This document shows, piece after piece, positions 12,621 through 26,030 of a stretch of DNA of 64,000 bases. This DNA comes from Warburgia ugandensis (lineage: Eukaryota; Streptophyta; Magnoliopsida; Canellales; Canellaceae): NCBI GenBank assembly GCA_035236585.1, contig CP141127.1, forward strand, positions 62,849,495 through 62,913,494. The letters are read 5' to 3'. The notes under the pieces are model-generated. The model did not search any database, was not told where the DNA came from, and worked only from the letters and a program-made list of their open reading frames with translations. Numbering within the stretch: position 1 is the stretch's first letter; each line of letters starts with the position of its first letter. Position numbers and translations under genes: made by a program.

Positions 12621-14050
12621 ATCTAACTTGTATGGAACCAACTGCAAATTTGGGTGCCAAAAAAAAGGTAATCCATTCATGTTGTGCTTAGAAGCCAAAG
12701 CAACACAAGAACTATGATATCTCAATAGTGGCTATTCTAGGAACATGGTGGGTCATAAGAGCCTAGTCTTCACATACCAAGTGAAACAAGGGGACTATTT
12801 CATATATGGAAACAACATAGAGGAAGAATCATGAAATTGATAAAATCAATGAGTCTCCCTCCTTCATTTATAAGATTTGGTATGTAAATGGCCTAAAGCA
12901 CTATCATCTGAGTATTAGCCAGCTTTTTAACAATGGTTTTAGATGTAAATTTGAATCATTTCTATCTTATAGTAGATAAGAAGATGATTCTATCAAGTAT
13001 GTTGGATAGAGAAGTGGAAACATGTAAGTTTTTTTTATTTATATTGTAATACTGCTGCACAAAAAATGTCTTGTTTTTCAAATGACGAAGATTCTTAGCT
13101 TTGGCATAGGAGGAATGCACACACTAGTATGCACTACTTGAAAAGTCTTTCGCAGAAAGACTTAGTTATTGGTTTTGCAAAACTACATTTTGAAATGGAT
13201 AAGATTTATGATGCATGCCAACTTGGAAAACCCACCAAAACATCTTTCAAGACCAAAAACAATGTTTCCATGGAAGGATCACTCTAGTTACTTCATTTAG
13301 ATTTATTTGAATCAACTAAATTTGTTCGTCTTAGTGGAAAAATGCATGTTTTAGTTGTGGTAGGTGATTTCTCAAGGTTTACTTAGGTTAAGTTCCTTGC
13401 CTACAAAGATGACACTTTCAGAGCATTTCAAAGTTATGCAAAAAGCTTCAAAATAAAAAGGGACATGCAATTTCATCTATTAGAAATGATCATAGTGGTG
13501 AATTCAAAATCATGATTTTGAAAATTTTTGTGAAAACATATAATTTATCATAATTTATCAGCACCTAGGTTTCCTTAACAAAATGGAGGGGTTTAGAGAA
13601 AATAGATTACTAAAAGATCTTTCTTGACCACATTGTGTGAAACTATCATACCGAAATACTTTTGGGTAGAAATAGTGAATATTGCATGTTATGTTTTGAA
13701 TCAAGGTATTATTGTACCAAACTTGAAAAAAGACACCTTATGTGATTTGGTAAGGAAAAAAGGAAAATTTTGCTTGATTTCATGGCTTTGGATGTAAACT
13801 TTTTATTTTGTGCAATAGGATAAGACAACCTAGAAAAGTTTGATGCAAAAATCTGATAGTGGCATATTTCTTAGATATTCTAAAAGTAGAAAGTCTTACT
13901 GAGTATTCAATTTGGGGTCTTCAATTGTGAAAGAATCTATACATGTTGTATTAGAGGAATCTAATCCTATTTGAGAAAGTTTCTTACTAGTGTGAAAGTG
14001 TAGATGAAGCTATGGAAGATAAAATTTAGCAACACAAGGATCAAATTGAA
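12621..14050 (+). pseudogene. SIRE-like copia protease/integrase relic
   Basis: 'LNSGYSRNMVGHKSLVF' near 12720-12770 matches the region where copia elements carry DSGCSRHMTGD. The GAG-pre-integrase region near 13090-13260 reads 'LWHRRNAHTSMHYLKSL' and 'KIYDACQLGKPTKTSF', typical of the SIRE/Maximus lineage. The core follows with 'LLHLDLFESTKFVRLSGK' and 'VVVGDFSRFT'. Around 13850-13970 'GIFLRYSKSRKSY' matches the usual GIFLGYSTSSKAYRVFN segment before RT. Stops and frameshifts break every domain. Confidence 0.75.
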
Positions 14051-15230
14051 AAAATGCCAAAGGAATGAAATTATGCATATGGGCATCCTAAGAGCACATC
14101 ATTGGCGATCCATCCACTAGGGTAAGAACATGGTCAAATGTAAGAAATGTTTGTAATTTTGCTGCAATTCTATTTGAAATATAACCCAAAAATGTTGAGA
14201 CACCAATCAATGATATTGATTGGGTTATGGCCATGCAAGAAGATCTAATTATATTAAAAAGGAACAAGAATAATGCATTGATTTTAAATGAAACATAAGC
14301 TCCTCTTGCTAGATTAGAAGCTACTAGGGTGCTTGTAGCTTTTGCATGTTTCAATATATTTAAAAATTTTCAAATGGATGCTATAAGTTCTTTCCTGAAT
14401 GGTTTAATAAATGAAGAAGTGTATGTTGCACAACCACTTCAATTTGAAAACCATGTTTTTCCAAACTTTCAATAGCTTTATATGGTTGAAAGAAGCTTCT
14501 AGAGCTTAGTATGAAGGACAAAGTAAAAGCCGACTGGAAAATGGTTTTCAAGAGAAAAAGCTGACTCTACTTTGTTTATAAAAACTCAAAAGAATGACAT
14601 TCTACCATGAAATTAAAATTGATGATATCATTTATGGTGCTACTAATGAGGCAATGTGCCAAGACTTCTTTAAGTGTATGTAAGCTGAATTTTAAGATGA
14701 GCATTGTGGGAAAATCAAATTTATTCTCAAGACTATAGATCAGACAAAGTAAGAAAGATATCTTGATAAAGCATTCCAAGTATGTCAAGGATTTATTTAA
14801 AATTTTTACATTGGAACATATCAAGTCAATTGGTACTCTAATGAGTGCAACTACAAAGCTTGATAAAGATGAGAAAGGTAAGAAGGTATCTAAATTTGAG
14901 TGAGATAACCAATTCATTTTATATACATGTGATGGATAACAATTAGACCCATGGTAAAAATAATTTTTAGATGCCTCATGCAAATTCCTTCATTAGGTCT
15001 CTTATATGACAAGAATAGTTCATTCATTCTAAGTACTTATAGTAATGTTGACTATAGACGTTTTAGAATAGACAGAAAGAGCACAAGTGTCTCATCTTAG
15101 TTCTTAAGAAACAAACTAATATCTTGGTTCTCAAACAAATAGTATTTAGTTGTAGTTTCTACAACTAAAGCTAAGTATATTTTAGCCGAAAGTTATTGTA
15201 TAATGACCTAAATTTTCATGGTAGAAAATG
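14051..15230 (+). pseudogene. SIRE-like copia RT and RNase H relic
   Basis: 'APLARLEATRVLVAFACF' and 'FQMDAISSFLNGLINEEVYVAQP' (14300-14440) correspond to the copia RT motifs APVARLEAIR and FQMDVKSAFLNG..EEVYVEQP. 'STLFIKTQKNDILP' (14560-14600) matches the TTLFIK segment. The RNase H end is visible near 15150-15200 as 'VVSTTKAKYILAESYC' (family pattern of the TKAEYVA type). A stretch between RT and RNase H is scrambled. No copia LTR could be assigned. Confidence 0.75.
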
Positions 15231-15439
15231 TATGTGAAAGTAAGGGTAATTAGGTTAGTTACCAATTATAATTATTTGATAAAAATGAAGTTATAATTAT
15301 TAGAGGAAAAGGTATTATCTTGATAAAAATATTGGAATCAACTGGAAGGAATTTGTTTATATGAAAGTACTTTAAGGATAATAAGGAAGTAGAATTCTTG
15401 GACCCAACACAAGGGAATAGAATTGTGGTTAGTGTGGGA
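15231..15439. other. Unassigned spacer between copia and gypsy relics
   Basis: AT-rich sequence after the RNase H-like end. It may still belong to the copia 3' region, but no PPT or LTR start could be recognised. Confidence 0.25.
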
Positions 15440-15880
15440 CAAAATTTGTGAAATTATCTATATATGTGCTCCATATGGTGGAGGATGAGGTTAGAAAGGC
15501 TAAGAAATTTGAAGCATGACTTTGATCAAATATCTAAAAGCAAAGTCTTAATGCTGAACTTACAAAAGTATAGTGAAGTAGTTGACCAAGCCCAAATTAT
15601 TGAAAGGGATGGGAAATTCCAAAAGACAAAGAACAAGAGAATTGCTGTTAGAAAAACTACAAACTTTTGAAAGAGGCTTGAAAAAGGGAAGAATAATAGG
15701 AGAAAGTTTGAGTTAAATAAAGAAATGATATGCCATAGAAGTGTCGACATTGTGAAAAGAATCATGGTTCAGGGGCTTTTTACAAAGTAACAAGAGCCTA
15801 TTTTGAATGTGCAAAGTGGGACATATGATTAAAGATTGTCTAGGAAGGTGTGAAGAAAAACTACCAAAACTCAATGTCTA
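15440..15880 (+). pseudogene. Ty3/gypsy gag fragment with decayed zinc knuckle
   Basis: An open stretch (15464-15670) gives 'LMLNLQKYSEVVDQAQIIER' followed by Lys/Arg-rich sequence, matching the chromovirus gag pattern L.LQ.YSEVVDRALIAE. Beyond a stop, 15720-15840 gives 'CRHCEKNHGSGAFYK' and 'FECAKWDI', a damaged form of the C..C.K.H.G.C / CF.CG..GH knuckle region. It is separate in family from the copia relic upstream; its LTRs are not identifiable. The antisense frame over it is a shadow. Confidence 0.6.
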
Positions 15881-15959
15881 AGGTCCAAGGGAGAGTATAT
15901 CATTACACAACAAGACACTTGTCGTGTTTTAAAAATAACTACAAGAGCTCAGATCTCTT

Positions 15960-17495
15960 ATAGTATAGCAATCAAGTATGGGTGCATCCCACCATGACTC
16001 AATTTGTGGATTTTTAGAATTTTAATTTAAAATTTTTAATAGGTATAAAATTAATGAAACTTCAAAATCTAGGTTTTAGAATCCACGACACTAAATCACA
16101 TATATTCAAAATTAAGAAATTTTAGATTTTTAATATTACACATGTTAATAAAACTGCATTGAATTAAAAACACTGAGAATATCATTGTTAAAAGTCCTAA
16201 TTTGTAGATTTTCTCAATTCCAAGACTTTCCCTCATTTAGCATATTTTTTTTCAAAGAATAACTTGCATTTTTAAGGCATGAATTATCAAAGATTTCTAT
16301 ACACTAAATTAACTAATCTAACATATTTAGCTTCTAAACGATAGGTGACACATAATTTTTCCTATGAAAAGAACACTAAACATAGAAATTAGCTTTCTAA
16401 TATTAATATTATAACACTTTTTAAATCTACAATTAGCTTTCTAATATTAATATTATAGCACTTTTTAAATCTAAAATTACCTAAACATGAAAATAAGCTA
16501 CTCTAGTGTAGTTTACTCCTAACCTTAGGAAAAAAATTCTAGCTACTCATAGTTATTCTGAAACTTATATTAAAACATAAATCTAAGAAAATACTCTAAG
16601 AAAACTAATTAAAAACTAACATAAAAAAAAAAATGTAAAAAACTACTAACTTAATGGAATAAAAACTACATTTTAATTAAATGGAAATTATTACATGAAC
16701 TTGAATACAAGAATAAAGCAAAAATAAAACAAAACTCCCCTATGGATTGGATTGGATGTCGCCGTCTTCTTAGTTGCGTCATTCAACAAAAGGCACCTTT
16801 GAGTTCTCTCTAAATCACACTACCACCTTTGTTCATTAACCACACAGTGCCTTCTAACTTAATGTGTCACTTAAAAATTAGATAGGACACCACCCAAAAG
16901 CCACAACCCGAGGAAAACAACTTATAGTCCAACCACCATAATGTATTTCTCTTATTGCCCTTCTCTCCAAAGTGTTTCACTCACAAGCAAGGTGCCATGT
17001 GTTGCATGTGCACACATCAACCATGTATTTCACACATCACCCATAAGCTTCTCTGCATCCAATGTGATTCAAGCCTTATCCAAGCTTAAGCATCTGCTAC
17101 AAGAGGACAAGAACCACTCAAGCATCCCACATTTGTACTTCTAATTTAAGATGGAGAACTACTTTCAAATGAGAAATAAGCAGCTCTCTTCTCCTCTTTA
17201 ATGTAATCATGTAAAAGAAGCTTACCTCATTGAATTTCCACATGAAGCACCTCTCCAAGCACTTGCCTTCTTCTTTTGATGGATGAGAGAGTGTAAAAAC
17301 TTACCACCTAGGATCCCACATACAGCCTCTTCCACAAAGATTTCAACGTGTAAGCAACTCCTCCCCAACCTCCTTTTCACAAACCAACCTAAGCCTCCAA
17401 AGATTTTAATGTGCTCTCTTCTCTCCCTATTGTGGATGCCACAAAACTTGATGCATTTTAAAATATCCACAAAGCACGAGTCCACTATAGAATAG
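15960..17495 (-). mobile_element. Athila-like LTR fragment, minus orientation, copy 1
   Basis: It is a diverged direct repeat of 17496-18600: both have the 'gcatccca'/'cgatccca' LTR-end motif at the left, then shared segments such as 'cctaggat'/'ccttagga' and 'agctactcat'. On the minus strand it is the 3' half of an LTR, with pyrimidine-rich parts towards 17000-17480. The coding frames in it are short and low in complexity. No PBS borders it. Confidence 0.4.
16387..16474. repeat. 44-bp perfect-period tandem duplication
   Basis: Two adjacent 44-bp units (16387-16430 and 16431-16474) start with aattagctttctaatatt and differ at only two positions (ataaca/atagca and the last base). They lie in an old LTR fragment but are far more alike than the surrounding LTR copies, so the duplication is a recent local event. 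Confidence 0.85.
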
Positions 17496-19440
17496 TGCAT
17501 GTAAGTGCGAGTCGATCCCATGAGGACTCTAAATTATGGTTTTACAAAATTTCAATTAAAATCCAATTTAAATTACCCTTGCCTAGCCAATAAATAAATA
17601 AATAAATCTAAAAAATACTAAAAGAAATAAAATCACACAAAAAATAAGTCTAGGGTTTTAGACTCCACAATAAACTTAAATATTTCTATAATCAAGTAAA
17701 TTAGAAATTTTCATCACTCATGCTAATAAAATCTTAATGGCTGTAAAAACATAGAAAATTTCATCTTTAAAATATAATTCTATACATTTTCTTAATTCTA
17801 GGATTTAGCTAATTTAATATATTTATTCAGAGTATATTCTATCTTTATTAGGGCATAGACTATCAAAGATTCTCACACACAAAATTAACCTATTCTAACA
17901 GGTCTATTATTTAAACCATAGGAAATACATGATATTTCCTATGTAAAAATCACTAAACATATAAAATCAGGCTGCTAAATCTAATAAATAATACTTAAAC
18001 ATACTTTAAATCTAGATTTATTTAATCAAAAAATTATCTAAATTAGTGTGGTTTCATCTTAATCCTAGGATGAAAAAAAGTTAGCTACTCATGATTTAAA
18101 ACTATACTAAAGATTTTAATCTAACTAATGCCTAAGCAATTAAAATTAAATACTAAAACTAAAACAAGCACTAACTACTAAAAAAATTGACATACACCAA
18201 CTCAATAAAACAACTTGTTAATAAACAATGGAATATATAGCTTTCATTAATTGAAATTAAGAAATTGCAATGAATACATACAAAATAAAAATACAAAGGT
18301 TCCTATGAAAAGAAAAAGATATCATTGAGTTTTGTCATGTCACTTGACAAAAATTTCTTTCAAGCTTTTCCAAGTCTTGCTACCACCTTCAAATGTCCAC
18401 CAAACAATGTCTTACACTTGTTTTTTCGCTCAACAAGTATAAAGGATGTTACCCAAGAACCTACATTCCAAGTAGAATCAATCACTCACACAATCACTCA
18501 TCCATGGGATTTTAATGTGAAAGGGAGAGGGAGAGATAGGAGAGTTTGGATGGAAATATGGTTGAAAAAAAGAATAGGGGGACAAGGATGCTAAAGAAGC
18601 TAATAGATGATTTGCTATATTAATATAGGGCGGAATGATATGGAGGCATTGAAATATGATGGAGATGAAAGAAGATGAGATGTGTTAAACAATAGGGAGA
18701 TGGAAGGTATGTTGATTGCATATGGATTTGAGAGAAATAGATAGGGGAGATAGGTGCCTTGATGAGTGGAATGGAGAGGAGAAAGAGGCATGGAGGATGA
18801 AAGAATAACAAGGTGGGGCATTGAGAGGGATGGGAGATATATAGAGAAAGGTATAATACACAGACTAGATGAAGGGATAGAATGTGTGAGGCATGAAGTT
18901 AAAGAGAGGGGAAAGTAAGGCCATGAGTGAAATGGATGAGAAGGTGATATGGTGTATGTGGATGTAGAAGGATGAGAGAATTAGAGATGGATGGCGAGAT
19001 GAGTGTTTCTCCTTGGACACTACCTGGTCTCCTTTAGGATATGAACGTGTATTGCTTGGGATATGGGAGCTTCCTTCTTTTCTTCCTCCTTTATTTTTAG
19101 ATTTTTGCATTGAGAACCAAGGTTTAGGAAGACTTTGAATGTCACATTGCTTCCCTCCTTTTGTTGTTCAAGTGGAGAGCCTTGGAGGTGGAAGTTTCCT
19201 TGTTGGGAACTTCCTTCTATCTCCCTCCTTCCATTCTCTATGAAGATCATGTCCAAGCCCCCTTTATTTTGTCTCCTTTCCTTATCTTCTTATCTCTCTT
19301 TCCTTCTCACTCCCACATTATAAAATATGTTGGATTTTGGTTGGAAAGATTGTTCCACTTGAAATTATATGGAGTTTGACTGGTTGGTGGAGGCAACTTC
19401 CTTTTTCCCTTCCTTTTATTTGTTAAATTAAGCATACCCT
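17496..19440 (-). mobile_element. Athila-like LTR, minus orientation, copy 2
   Basis: Its left end 'tgcatgtaagtgcgagtcgatccc' motif region is the reverse complement of the LTR 3' end seen in other copies (gggatcgac followed by a TG...CA-type end). Positions 18600-19120 are purine-rich on the plus strand, corresponding to the pyrimidine-rich block of plus-oriented copies. The right boundary is drawn where a different LTR-like block starts. Short open frames on either strand show no similarity I recognise. Confidence 0.4.
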
Positions 19441-19443
19441 AGA

Positions 19444-22400
19444 TGACATCCCAAGTTTTCAAAACATTTTTTGAAAACTATTTCAAAATTTAGGATATCC
19501 CTTGTTTGAAATTCTTTTTGAAAACAAAACAATGATTATTATTTTTTTTTCTTTTTTCCATTGAAATTTTTCTTGAAAATCCCGAGTGTCATAACAAAAC
19601 ACAAGGATCATAGAGTGCCTCATTTCTACCAAAATTTCAATAGAGTTTCCTCTATTTTTCAGACATATGCACATTTGATGCAGGTGTGTAGACACCTGAT
19701 AAAAAAGACAAATAATTTTTCACTGCTTTGAAAACAAATACACAAAACATATCACTAACTAGAACCTCCAGTCACAACCATATAATAGCATATTCCCTTA
19801 AATACAAATGAATCCACAACATGAAAGTAAATATACATTCATATTCTCCACTAAATCAGAAAGCTAATCTAAGGTTGCAAGGGTCACTATCTAGATGTTG
19901 GAAATTCTCCATCTTCTGAACTTCTAAACTCCACAGCCTCTCTCACGTTCGACCTATTTATCTTTCTATTCTAATTCTTCAAATATGAGACATTGTAAAC
20001 AATTACAATGTCTCAGCAAGCTTGCACTTGTCTAGGTGGAATAAGTAGCATTTTTTCATTCATTTCATGATTTACATAAATCAAGGTAGTTTGAGTATTT
20101 ATCATACCGAAACAAAACTCATAGTGTTTTCAAATACTACTCACGCTGAAATTATTTTCTTAAATAATAAATCTATGAAATGGGTTTACATGTGCAATTC
20201 AATATAGCTAATGAATCATATGACTTTCATGGTTTCTAAAGATATCTTTGCCTTATCTTTTTCTAGAGGATTTAAGCATTCTAACCTTTTATTATTTCAT
20301 GAGCATTTAAATGTACTGACATCATTTTTCATGAATAGACACATAAGCATTCCAAATTTATTCATGACATAAAGTTCTTCAAATTCGTTCGCCTGATATT
20401 ACCATTCAAGATCTCACTTTAATATCTAAGTTGTTTTTCATTCTATAATTAAATCTACTTATGAAAAGTGGGTTATATAACATTCTCATTATCATTTATA
20501 AAAGTAGTCATCTAACAGCTTTCTCTTCATAAACACAATCTCTTTTGATATGTAGGTATAAATCAGTATATGATCAAGCAAAATCACTCATAATGCTCAT
20601 TTAATCTAACACCATAGTAAATTTGACCAGGATAAAATTGTCAGTTTAGAAGAATCAATATGTACTAAAATCCCAATAGTAAAACCACTAGCTAAGTTTA
20701 TATGTCAAGGGATAGTATCAATAAAAAATGAAGTTAGTTGATAAGGTTAAAAAGGATATTATATGCTTAAAGTCCAATTGTTAGATAACCAACATTTGAT
20801 AAATCTATAAGCTGGAAAAACCAAAAGTTATTCATGCTTTTCAAAAGCATAATCAATCAATTCATAACTAAAATTGTAACTGTGAAAATTGGTCTGATAC
20901 ACATGAGGGGAAAATCCACAAGGAAAGATTGGTGATCTCAAATGATCTACAATGTCGAAAAGAATATGATAAGTCTGTCAAACCATCATGCCCAAAACAG
21001 ATGAAGCTAAATCAAGGTGCATAGCCCTCAATATGAAATGTAGAAATCCATGCCCACATTGTCGTGGAAAACTGATCGCTGCAATCACGATGGTATATAG
21101 TCCTACCACCCCAGACAAGGTCTCATTCTCGGGAAATGACCCACATAATTATCAACACACAAACACCTATGCTGATAGGGCCCTACTGTCACCCATTGGA
21201 GATTGTCATGGCCTCTACATCTGCTTATGGATAGCTGCACAAACCAAGACTCACCAGACCTCATAGGGCCTACCCAACTACTACTTAAAGCACTTTCCCA
21301 TGAGAAGATACTCCTATTTCCCACCGTCTTCATTGCAGGATTGGTATCAAATCATCTCAAAATTCAATGGCCAACTACACCTCCAAGCATAGGGTCTTTA
21401 AGACTTATAGACCACACAACATGCTTGTCTCTAGGTCTTATAGTACTCATAGAGCACCTATCAAGTGATCCGGGACTCAGGGCTGCCCAAAACATTGATA
21501 AAATCCATATCCACAAAGCCTTATAGCTACTCATAAAGCACATGAAGAAGCATCAACAAAATCAGCATCCATTAAGACTTATGACAACTTGTAGAGTTCC
21601 TGCCTAAACCAATGATGTCTATAATCATCAGGATTTACATCATCTCATAGAGTGCTTACTAAGCATCAACAAATTCGCATCCATTAGGACTTATGGCTAT
21701 TCGTCGAATGCCCACCCAAATCATAAATCATACACATCTCCAAAATCATTTCATGAAAACAAAATTGCCATTTTAAAGTGTTATGAGAAACATTCAAATC
21801 TATGCATTTTCAACCAATATTCTCAACAAGCTATAATAACGTATCTTTGTAGGCATTCAAAACACGAGTCTTTATCCATATATTAGATAATGTTATTTTA
21901 GTTTTCCAAATGTATACATCGAATAAAATGATTACAAAAGATGAATCTTTAGACAATATCTTAAAAGTCTTTATCGCCAATGGACCATAATTGAAGTATT
22001 GATAAAGCCTTTATTAGTAGAGACACACACATGTTGCAACTTCAGACCGTGGCTTGTAAATATCTATTGCATGTCCAGGGTGTTTAACATATTATTTCCT
22101 AGTTTAAATGGAAATCATTTCATGGGATAACAACCATTTCCAGTCCTACATATCAATAGCTAATTCCATCTCAATGAATAGTAGTCAAATCAAATTAAAG
22201 TGAACCTAATTAAAGGCTGCTATTTACAAAAATTTTATTCTATTTATTGGTTTTGAAGACCTTAAGATTATTCCCATAGCATCTATTCATGACTACAAAC
22301 TATGAGTTCATGTATTAAATTTTCTTCTATCTTGGAACCAATCATTTCATTATTGTTGAGTTGTTAAGTTACAAGTATGACACCTTCGAGCACATTTTCT

Positions 22401-23803
22401 TAGGTCTTCCTATAATTCCAAACCTTGTATGCTAATCTGAACTCTTTACTTTACTGCTAATATGCTTACTAATATTTCCAACTGTTCTGGGCATTCCAAA
22501 TATTATAGTATCAATATACAAGTCCTTATGTCTTAGTAGAGTGCGTAAGGTCAAACCTTGTTTAAGCTATTATAATGGCCACTTGATGTAAGTATAAGTT
22601 CAAAGTTAAGGTAGACAATATAGTTACTCATTTCTCTTAATGTTCTAATTAGGATAAAACAATTGCTTTAAGTTCATTTCATATCTGTAGCAAATTTGAT
22701 TGTATATCATGTTTCTAAGTACTATCAACATTGACTAAATGTATATATATATAAAGTTCAAGTAATTATGGTTTCTATTCTTTTGTTTGGACATTACAAC
22801 TAGGGTAACAACAACATTTTCTATTTAAATTATTCATTCTATTTTTTATTTGGTAATGTAAAAGATGCCACAAGATAAATTCTGCATTCATTACTTTTAG
22901 TAATAGAAGATAATACTTTGTAAATAATCATTTGCATTCAATCATTCTTATAAAGACATTGTAGTTATTAAACATTCCAAAATAGCAATCTAAATGCACC
23001 TACATTGTATGATGCTTATACTCGGTTCTCATGTGTACCTCCTTTGGCTCAATCTATCAATTGACCAATTCATAATTTTCATTGTCGATCCATAGATGGG
23101 CAGCTTCGATTGTGTCTCTATCACTAATTAGTGTACTAGGAAAGTAAAGATATACTAACTTGTAGCTGCAACGTGGAACACTGTAGATCATAAGGAGATG
23201 TAATGTTAGATCTCACAGATCTCGCATTGGATGGTCAATCAACGGTTAGATCTTAAGAACGAGCTAGATATGTCATTGTTCTAGGGCTTTGGTGTTAGAT
23301 CTATGGTTAGATTGAAATGAATACTTAAATTAAATATGTATCTAGGAGTATATTTCATTAATATATAGTTAGATCAAGGTGTAGCTTGGATTTTATTGAG
23401 GTTTTCATATCCAAAACTCTTTCTCCTTCTTGAGTCTGTCCAAGCGCACCATTTTTTTTCTCCAACTAGTAGGATATAAGAGCTAGACCATGTTTTCATC
23501 TTGGAAGAATATGTTTTTCTCCTAAAATAAAGGTGGGCAGCCCACCAAAGAAAATCTCCACCTATAGGAAGCTTTGCCTCACCCTCTTGAATGACTCTTT
23601 CTCACTAGTCCACCCTAGCATAAGTAACTTCTCATTGGATGCTCTATGATAGCCTTGAGTTAGCATTGATCTTGGCCTTTCTTCTTTAGAAGTTTGGATG
23701 AATGTCGGGCATTGATTTCTTGTTAATTCTCTCTCTTCTTCACACTTTCCCTATTATTTCTCCCTAAATAGCACATGTAAAAATGTAGTTTTAGGGTATG
23801 ACA
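19444..23803 (-). mobile_element. Long gypsy LTR-like block, minus orientation
   Basis: It begins with TGACATCCCAAGTTTTC, a decayed form of TGTGACGACCCGGGTTTTT at 43257. It ends with 'gggtatgaca', the reverse complement of a TGTCATACCC LTR start. Landmarks between these ends recur in the other minus-strand LTR at 61664, for example 'tacaatgtctcagcaagct' near 20010 against 'tacaatatctctgcaagct' near 62110. At about 4.36 kb it is longer than the other LTRs and may hold an unrecognised insertion. Flanks ctaga and tatta do not match, so the ends are approximate. Confidence 0.45.
21390..21720. repeat. Degenerate short-unit repeat series
   Basis: A unit of the form 'actta-t-g...catagagcac' recurs near 21400, 21432, 21517, 21573 and 21685. 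The clearest pair is 'agcatcaacaaa' at 21549 and 21662, a 113-bp spacing, each followed by a related 'gcatccattaagactta' stretch. This lies inside the LTR-like block and resembles the repeat-rich central part of plant gypsy LTRs. Confidence 0.5.
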
Positions 23804-26030
23804 TATTATCATGGGAAAATTGTATAACTTCATGTGTGGTCCCATTTTGTAGTTAAGTGAGAGAAAGAGAATGAGTAGAGGAAGTCATTGTAAGGGCCCC
23901 AAACATTGAGTGTGTGTATTTGCTCACGTGTGATACCTTGCATGGCTTTAAATTCAATTAGACGCTCACCAATGGTGGTGGAATGTATGCATGAGGAGTT
24001 TGCTACCTTTTTTTTTATAAGGACACCCTCTTTTGCATGGATAAAGTTGGTTGATGCCTCTAGGATTTTTGACAATGCTCATCATCATCTGCATTTAACA
24101 TATGAAAAAAGCCTTTAAGCCCCTAGATTACTAATAGTGAATGGATTGTAGTCTCTTAAGGTTTGTATAAATGATACCCATAAACACTTCAAAATAAACT
24201 CATGGAAATTCCTTTATTTTTTCTTAGAGAATCTTCTTCTATTCAATATTGATTAATATTTAACTTTAGCATGTTAATAAAAATGAACAATAGTTCAAAT
24301 CCTACCCTTATGATAAAGATATTCCATTACTCCTCAAACCTCGAAATGTGTATGTGTGTGTGAACATAGTCAATATATACATAATTATCAATATCTAAGT
24401 AAACTATAACCCAAATTGCTATTCAAAAGTATGTTTTGACTTCAAATCTCACAAAATATGATTGACACTCAAAAAGGAGTCACATAGAAGTGAGTAATAA
24501 TGTATATGAAAGCCAAATTTTCTTACATATTTCATAAAAGAAGATTAATGACGTAGAAATTCTAATAAATGGTATCATGAAAAGGATATCAACTATTAAA
24601 AATGTTACTCTACCAAAATCCCTATTTATTCATAACCACATCCAAGCCATACTACCCCTAAGGGTAAACAAAGATGTTTTGAAGAATATGTAAAGGTCTT
24701 CTAACAATGTATTCACAAGTCTTTCCACACATGAGAGTGAACATTTTATTTTTCTTTAGTTATATTTTTATTTACCTTTTCACTTGACTATGAGTATGGC
24801 CTTTTTCACTTTTCTTCTTTGAAGAATTTTGGTGGTCACTTATACAAATTCATCAAAATAATTCCAACCATCTTTACATATTTCTAAAATAGAATGGGCA
24901 TTGGATATAATATAGGTTAAAGATGGTCAATGGTTGATTGGTTAACAAGAAAAGGCTTCAATATAAAGGCTCAAAGGACTAACTAGTAGAAACTATTTTA
25001 GGGTAGGCTAAAGGCTCTGGGTTAAACAAAGATGGCCTCTACCATTTCCAAAGTTTCATATGACTTAAATATGTCCATAAACTCAAAATACATATGGTAC
25101 ATTTTTTCATATGATTTTTTAATAGTTGACCAAATTTAAGAATAATGTGACCAACTATGAATTAATGTCCGTTGAAGAAAAATTGAAGTTTATGTATAAC
25201 TCTTATAAAGAAAGAATGGCTCTATTCTCACATGGGTTATAAGTCTCTACTAATTTTCATCATGATCTTTGAGTTATAATTACTCTTCAAATTAAGCTAC
25301 ATATATGCCTACTGTGGAATAATTGTTCTAAGTTCAATTTTCATGAAAAACTTTAAAAAAAGAAAAAATATCCTTGTTCTCATCCTTGCAAAGAACTTAC
25401 CATAAATTTTAAAGAAAAAAATATTTTAAATAATTTTGACTAAAAAACTAATAAAAACCTACGATGAACACATCATATTTGAAAATATCCCACTACCAAA
25501 CATAAATTAAACATTGTCCTTAGTGCTTAGAACTATAACCATGGACAAATAAAATAATAAAGCTCGTAGAGAAGGGTGAGAATAAATATACCTTCATTCT
25601 AATGATGGTGCATGGATCTATTGATATTGATATAATAATGAAAAATGTACAATGGATCCTAAGGCAAATTATATGACTAATGCTAATGCTAGGCTAACTA
25701 ATTCAACTAAATCCTAAACCTAGACTAACCTTGAAGGAGCCTTTAGAAAATCTTACTCCTCTTTATAATATCATGGTAGTGGATATACAATCTCCACCAA
25801 GTGATATGTTGAGGTGATAGCATAAGAACATTGTGTACTACCATGACACAAGTTTTCTTGGGAACAACTCAAAGTGAATTGTCCCATGTTTTGACAAAGT
25901 AAGGATAGAATATGCCAACATTAAAAAGCTAAAAATGTTCCTTCTCTCTTACATTGTCCTAAATGACTTGGATAAACTGACTTTGTGTCTTCCTAAAAGG
26001 CTGTTCATGTTCCTTTTAATGAAGAGAGAT
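23804..26030. other. Unassigned AT-rich sequence
   Basis: No domain, LTR end, PBS, RNA gene or conserved coding pattern is visible. Two overlapping opposite-strand frames at 23830-24118 are similar in length and neither shows known motifs. The part from 25600 has a base composition closer to decayed coding DNA than the part before it. It is probably an old transposable element beyond recognition by eye. Confidence 0.3.

Noticed and set aside
14576..14983. 135-codon minus-strand frame
   Set aside because: It is antisense to the recognisable copia RT/RNase H relic, so it is a shadow frame.
21390..21720. CRISPR-like array
   Set aside because: Repeat units are degenerate and irregularly spaced, and the context is a plant LTR.
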